Assembly: GCA_030490835.1 (NCBI GenBank) | Contig: CM059971.1 | Coordinates: 25,165,817 to 25,229,816, forward strand | DNA length: 64,000 nt | Direction: 5' to 3' | From: Annona cherimola | Lineage: Eukaryota > Streptophyta > Magnoliopsida > Magnoliales > Annonaceae | Shown here: positions 53,701 to 59,700 of the stretch, in pieces | Layout of the letters: each line of letters begins with the position of its first letter | How positions within the stretch are numbered: position 1 is the first letter of the stretch | The notes under the pieces: generated by a model | What the model saw: the letters and a program-made list of their open reading frames with translations, nothing else | What the model was told of the DNA's origin: nothing | The model's database searches: none | Program-made: the position numbers and the translations under genes

Positions 53701-56700
53701 ATAAGACTGAATAAATGAGCCTTGACATAAAATGACTCCATTAACCACAAAAGGAATTTGTTCAATGTAGTATTGCAATCAAATGACAAGGATCTTCGGA
53801 GTATGGAATATGTAACTGACAATGATTTCAAAATGTCCAAGGTAAGAATAGGATTGACGCCTTAAAGGGAATTTATAATGTTGACATTAATCAAATCCAA
53901 GAAGAGAACTCCTTCATGACTGGTTATTTAGTTATAATACAAATCAAATAATTAGTTGCCTTACCTGATAGATGATGCCAGTAGGAAGCCGATCTTTGAT
54001 AATTTCACTGCAAAGCCAGAATAAGTATAAGAGATATTCAGGAGAAAAGAAAGAAAGAAATTCTTTTTTAAGCAATGCATAGGGGCTGATCAATTAACTT
54101 ATATACCTATCTATCATGTATGGATGGGAATCCATCTCTAGCTGCTCCATATCCCTATACGACAGAATTACAAAGAAGGACAGCAAAATCAAATACTTAG
54201 TATTGGTGTCTAATCCTTGAACGTAAAAACAAAGCATGAAAAAATATCCTTTTTGATACCTTGTGGGCTTTAATGTGGGGCATTTGCGCCTGTTGTGATC
54301 AGGACTCTTGCAAATGCTGCAACTCTTGGTATCCTTCGGTCACTTTTCTGGCCTGCTGTTGGAACTTTCACGTGAAGCTAATCCTATGTCCGTCGAGGGC
54401 ATTCACTGGTTCTTGTAAAAGTGAGAACTATGTCCGTCAAGGTGGTCACATATGTAGTAACAAGGCGCCCGGAGAAGATGATGCTTCTGGCGACTACTAC
54501 AACGACGGCAGCAAGCCGTGTCTGGAGAAGATGCTGCTACCGGCGAGCCGTGTCCGACGAATGCGAGCTTGGGCGAAAGAGGTGAGATGAGAAGAGGCTG
54601 AGCGTAGAACGATGGCGTCGGAAAAATCCCTAAATCAAATTTCCGACGAGATTAGAGATTCCGTACGACTGCAAAATCGCCAAATCAAATCCCTAAATCC
54701 CTAAATCAAGCCTGGGAGGTCGTACTTCTGGATGAGTTCTGTGGCAGGCTGACGGATTCTGCTACCTCTGATCTTTCCAGCGAGATGGCGTCGGACACGA
54801 TGGCGGATGAGTTCTGTGGCAGGTGAAAGAGGCGATGGATACAATGGCATCGGTGAAACTTAGGGTAGGGGGCAGGCGAGCAGCGGCGTGGAGACAGAGT
54901 AGAGGCTGTTGAACTTGAGTTGCCGAAAGAGGGTAAACGATCCAATGCGATCGAGTAAATAACTATATATATTAATATTATTATATACGGGTCGGTTCCG
55001 GGTACTCGGAACCTGGAACCGACCCTACCCAAATCCCACCGGGTAATTTTTAACCGGAGCCGAACCGAACCGACCCTATGGGTAACAAAGGTGGAACCGA
55101 ACCGACCCTATTTAGGGTACCCATTGGGTGACCCGGTGGGTACCCGACCCAAGTTGCATTCCTAGTTATTCTTTGGGATGATGTTTAAAAAAGAATTTAA
55201 TTTGGGTACCCTTGTCTCCCCAGTTTGCGGAGTCAAACATTTGTTACTGCAAGATTCCTAATTCTAGAGCTTTATAACATGCGTCTTCCATAGAAATAAC
55301 TAAATGCAATTTCAACACTATTTTAATTTCCGGTTTCAAGACATGGATAAACTTTATTCGTGTAATCCAAGGATCTTCTCGTATTTCACATTTCATTTTT
55401 GAATCCTCAAACTGGTTAAGATAATCCGTTACACTTAATGACTCTTATTTTAAATTAACCAGTTGTTCAAGTAATTGGGTCAGATGGTATCATGAAGATA
55501 CTTCTCTCTTAATTTAACTTTCATTTTGGCCCATGTGGTAGGTGCTCCTATGCGTTGATTTTTATCTAAAACCCTTTGTTAACAGCATTTGACGGACGTA
55601 ATAAGTTTTATTTTTGTAAATCTTAATCATAGGGCATCATTCATTTCAAACCAATAAAAGAAGTCTTCCATATCTGCCAACCAATCAAAAAAAGCATTAG
55701 GGTTTAGCCAACCATCATAACTAGGAGCATCTACCTTGACTTATTTTGCCACCCAAGAATTGTAGGTTACATGTCTTTATTACTGTGGAAAAGATATATT
55801 ATAGTTTCTGTAGTGGTTCCCATGTCTAGGATTGTTTGCAAAACCAATTTCATAAAAGTTGTTGTCGTTTTCATGATTTTCCAAATATGAAAGATTTGGG
55901 TTTTGATGACCTCTAGCATGCATGTTTTAGTTTAGGAGAAGACTAGTTATGATAGGAGAGCTCCTCGAAGCATGAGTATTGTGTGATTGATCATTTCGAA
56001 ATGTTTGCCCCACAAAGGATTTACTCTTGGATATGTCATTAGACTTTTTCCAGCATTTTTAGTTGGCCTATTTATTGAGGAAATAAGAAGTTGAATTGCA
56101 GTGGTGGTTGTTTTTTTTGTGTGTGAAAATCTTCTTGCATTTGGGCCAAGGTATCACAAAGGATTGTCAATGCTTCAAATTGATTATTAATGGAATTGGA
56201 TAAAACTTCAAATTCAGCATTTAGTAGGCTTGGTGACTCAAAATTCAACTTGCGCTGATATAGAGAATGATTTTTTTTTTTTTTTTGGTGGGGGGGGAGG
56301 GGTTCAAAGCAAAAAAACTTAATTGAAAATAGATATGAATTAAATTATTTTCAACTACTTATCGAGGTCCAATCTTACTAAATTTACTAGGAAACTGATT
56401 GAATGTGTGTTCAAGTGTTCTACAACTTGGTGTATTGTAGTGGACAATAACAAAAGTGATTTCAACAACTTCTCAGCAAAATCTTTGTGATGGATAGCAG
56501 ATTGTTGTAGCGGACAATAGTAGGTAGCATCAAAATAGCAACAAAATGGATTGTTGTAGTTCGTGGACAACAAAATAGCAAAAGAAATTTGTAGAAAGTG
56601 GTAGACACTAGACAGTAGAACCAAGTTTGGCTTCGATACCAATTTATATATGATAAGTAGAGAAGAAGATAGAAGAAAAAGGAAGAAACCTCTAAAGAGA

Positions 56701-59700
56701 TAAAAAGAGAAGAAAGAAGTAGAAAGATCAGAAGAATAAAGAGGGAAGATAACAATAAGAACAAGTAGAAGAAGAACTAGAGAACAGTTTTATAAAAATC
56801 AAAACTGATGCTCTTTTGAGCTTACAAGAGCGGTACTTGTAGGAGAACATGCCACCTTATTTTAGCAATGATATTAAAGGTGAAATCCTTTTTGAAAAAG
56901 AAATTGTTATTTTAAGTGAACTTTTAAAGGAAGTAAACTTAAAATAATACAAGTTTATTTTAAACAGATTCTAACATATCCTAGGATTATTTTCCTTTCA
57001 CAAGATTCTTGCGCTTAGAATGGATAGGTTTGAAATATTGCTTTCTATTTTCGTCACACCCCATCCAAGAAAGTGTCATGAGATTTTAAAGTGATGCTAG
57101 TCCCTCGTCTAACAAGGAACTGCCACTGTACTGCTGGCTTGACACCACATCATCAAGTAATCTGCTGATCTGTTGGTCTAGCGCTGCCTCTTGTTCAACT
57201 CTATTGTTTGAGGCACACCATTAATTTGTTGCGTGGGGATAAAGCCTTTTGATGGTCATCATTTTCACTTTTGGAAATGAAACCCTTCATTGGCCTTATA
57301 AGAGGGAGGCTGTATCAACTTCTAGAGGGAGGAAGAAAGAAAAGAATAAGAATAAGAAACGTTAAGAAAGCTCATCCCTCCCTAACAAAAGATAAGTCAA
57401 TTTTCCTAAAGAGTAGGGGTAATCAATGCTTGTATTATTTCTTAGGCAGAAGGATATCTTTATTTCTTATGCTTTTTAGTTAGGTCTTGGACTTATTGTA
57501 CCTCTTTTTTCATGTAAAATCTTTATCTTTTGATTCTGGTTCTTTTGGCCTGGGTACATATACCAAATTTTGGACTTGGCAGTCATGGACATTTCCTGGC
57601 TTCATTAAGATTGAAAGCGTTATTTTTTATTAGAAACATACATGGTTTTATCTTGGATCATTCTTTAGTGCACGAGTGGTTAACTTCGGTTGGGGCAACA
57701 GTGACAATGACAACACTAATGATAAGGAACTTAGGACTTTTTTTCGGTGGTGATTTCATCATGAATCTAATAGGTAATGAGTGTGTTTATTCCTTAGTTG
57801 AGTAGTATTGAAGTTGGATGTTTTTCGTTACTATATATTTTCTCTCTGTTTGATTGCATGAATTTTTTTAAAATTGTGTTTTAACTTGATTTCCTATGCA
57901 TGATTGCATAGAATATCCGTATGTAGCTAGTCAACTACCTCATAGAAAAAAAATTGATTGATACATCATCAATTATATGAGCAAAATGCGAACTAACTAT
58001 ATTCTTGTATTTTTGAATTTTCTGAAATCTGTATATAATTTTTCACATTTTTTGGCTTAGAAAAGACTAGGCGATGTAGTATGATACCAATATAATGTTG
58101 TTGTATTGTATAGTTTTTTGAGGAGGCCAATAGGTCCATTGATATAATATTTTGAACCTTGAACATCCATGTCCCAAAAAGTGTAATGGATGTTCATGAG
58201 CATTTTCAATATAGAAGGTGGAACCATAGTTGTCAAAGGCGTGCACCCAGGCTCAAGCGCGCTTAGGCACAGTGGGTGTGCTTATATATGCCTCAAGGCG
58301 CATTGCTTGGAGAAGGCGCGACTCGGTGTGTGCCTAGGCGTTGGGTGCGCTTGTGTGCCTCATGGGCTTCAAGTGCAAAGCTAGACTTTTGTTTTTTAAA
58401 ATAAATAAATGAAAACTTTATATAAAACCAGCTTCGAATCCTTCAATTTATGACACTTGTCTAAATAAAAACCAAACCGATGAAGAGGTAAAGAGGGAAA
58501 ATGAAAACGAAAGGAGCCAATAAGGGAAATCTATCATTTTTGACTTGAAGCTGTCATCAGGGGCTCACGTTGCCGCCCAAAGAAGAGGTTTTTGGAAATT
58601 TACCAGTCGAAAATCAGAGAAGGAAAATCTACTTGTCAAAAATCAGAACTGGGTCGAAATCGAAACTACTAACTGAAGAGGAGAGCTTTTCTTCTTCTCC
58701 TCCTCCTCTGCTGCAAAGTCGAACACTGTTGCTGTCGGTTTTCCTCTCTTTTTTCTTCTTCTGCACTCGGCTGGTCCACGAACTCGAACCTTGACCCCAC
58801 AACTTCTTTCTCTCTCTCTCTCTCTCTCTCTTTTCCCTCTTCTCCACTCTGTCTGGTTACTGTTGTTGATTTTATTTTATTTTTATGTAATAGCTGTCCG
58901 ATTGATGTTTTCCCCTTTTTTCTTCTCCAGTGCACACTTTGTACTGTTGTTGCTGTTTATTTTATTTTATTTTTATGCTGCAGCTGTCTTTTTAATTTTA
59001 TTTTTATGCTGCTGCCACTGCTGTTTTGCTGCCGTATGCTGCTGTTATGCTGCATTGCTGCTATATCATTATGCTACTTTTTTTAATTTGATTTTGTTAT
59101 GCATTTATGATGCTATTTTAATTTAAGTTCTTGCTGCTACTATTTGCCTATTAGAAATGGAATTACTATTTAAACTTTCTACTTTATTAAATGTTGCTGC
59201 TGTCATGTGACTATTGAATGTAATTATACTTTTGAATCATATTAACAAGTTGAAATGAGATTTATGATGGTTGTATGGTGAGTCTAAATTGATTTTTGTT
59301 CTCGATAATTATAAGGATGCATTTATTTGACTCTTATAATGTTTTACTATTTTTTTACTCACTAGTTTTAGGCACTACTGGTTTTTAGATAATTTTTTTA
59401 TATAAGGTGCGCCTTACTTCAATCTGGCTCGCGCCTTGCAAGTGTGCCTTGCGCCTAGGCACCAGGACCCCCTTGCGCCTTAGTGCGCATTGCTCTTTCG
59501 ACAACTATGGTTGGAATCTCCTTTCCTAATATCTTACTATCCCAAATGAAAATTTCTGGTCAACCATTTGACTTTTGTCCTGTTTTGTTTCGATCTAGTT
59601 ATTCAATTGTTGTTAAGGACCCACATTTCAAATCTTGCATTCTACATTGGTGGGGATAATTAGGATTTCAAGAGCCAGCGATTTGGGCAGGGGAGGGAAT

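Larger units (their letters stand above)
45350..57036 (-). mobile_element. Decayed Ty3/Gypsy retrotransposon interrupted by three insertions
   Basis: LTRs at 45350-45740 (3') and 56646-57036 (5') share ordered blocks ('aaagagggaagataa', 'cttataagggtggtacttat', 'cctaggattattttcctt'). The minus strand after the 5' LTR has a primer-site-like TTGGTATCGAAGCC. From 5' to 3': gag remains (55180-56600), protease region (51220-51830), RT (50300-50990), RNase H (49995-50250 continuing at 46600-46768), integrase (45702-46420). The Gypsy order RT before integrase fits. Insertions at 46770-49977, 51844-52394 and 52550-55164 account for 6.4 kb; the remaining 5.3 kb is normal Gypsy size. Confidence 0.85.

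Noticed and set aside
54612..54706. + strand ATG frame [18 protein letters not shown] inside the hAT element considered as a captured gene start
   Set aside because: The stretch ends within about 30 codons in repeated 'aaatccct' sequence; it could be real capture, but nothing else supports it.
58791..59126. 111-codon Leu/Phe-rich frame, apparent membrane protein
   Set aside because: Produced by (TC)n and T-rich low-complexity sequence inside a transposon; no start context or domain.
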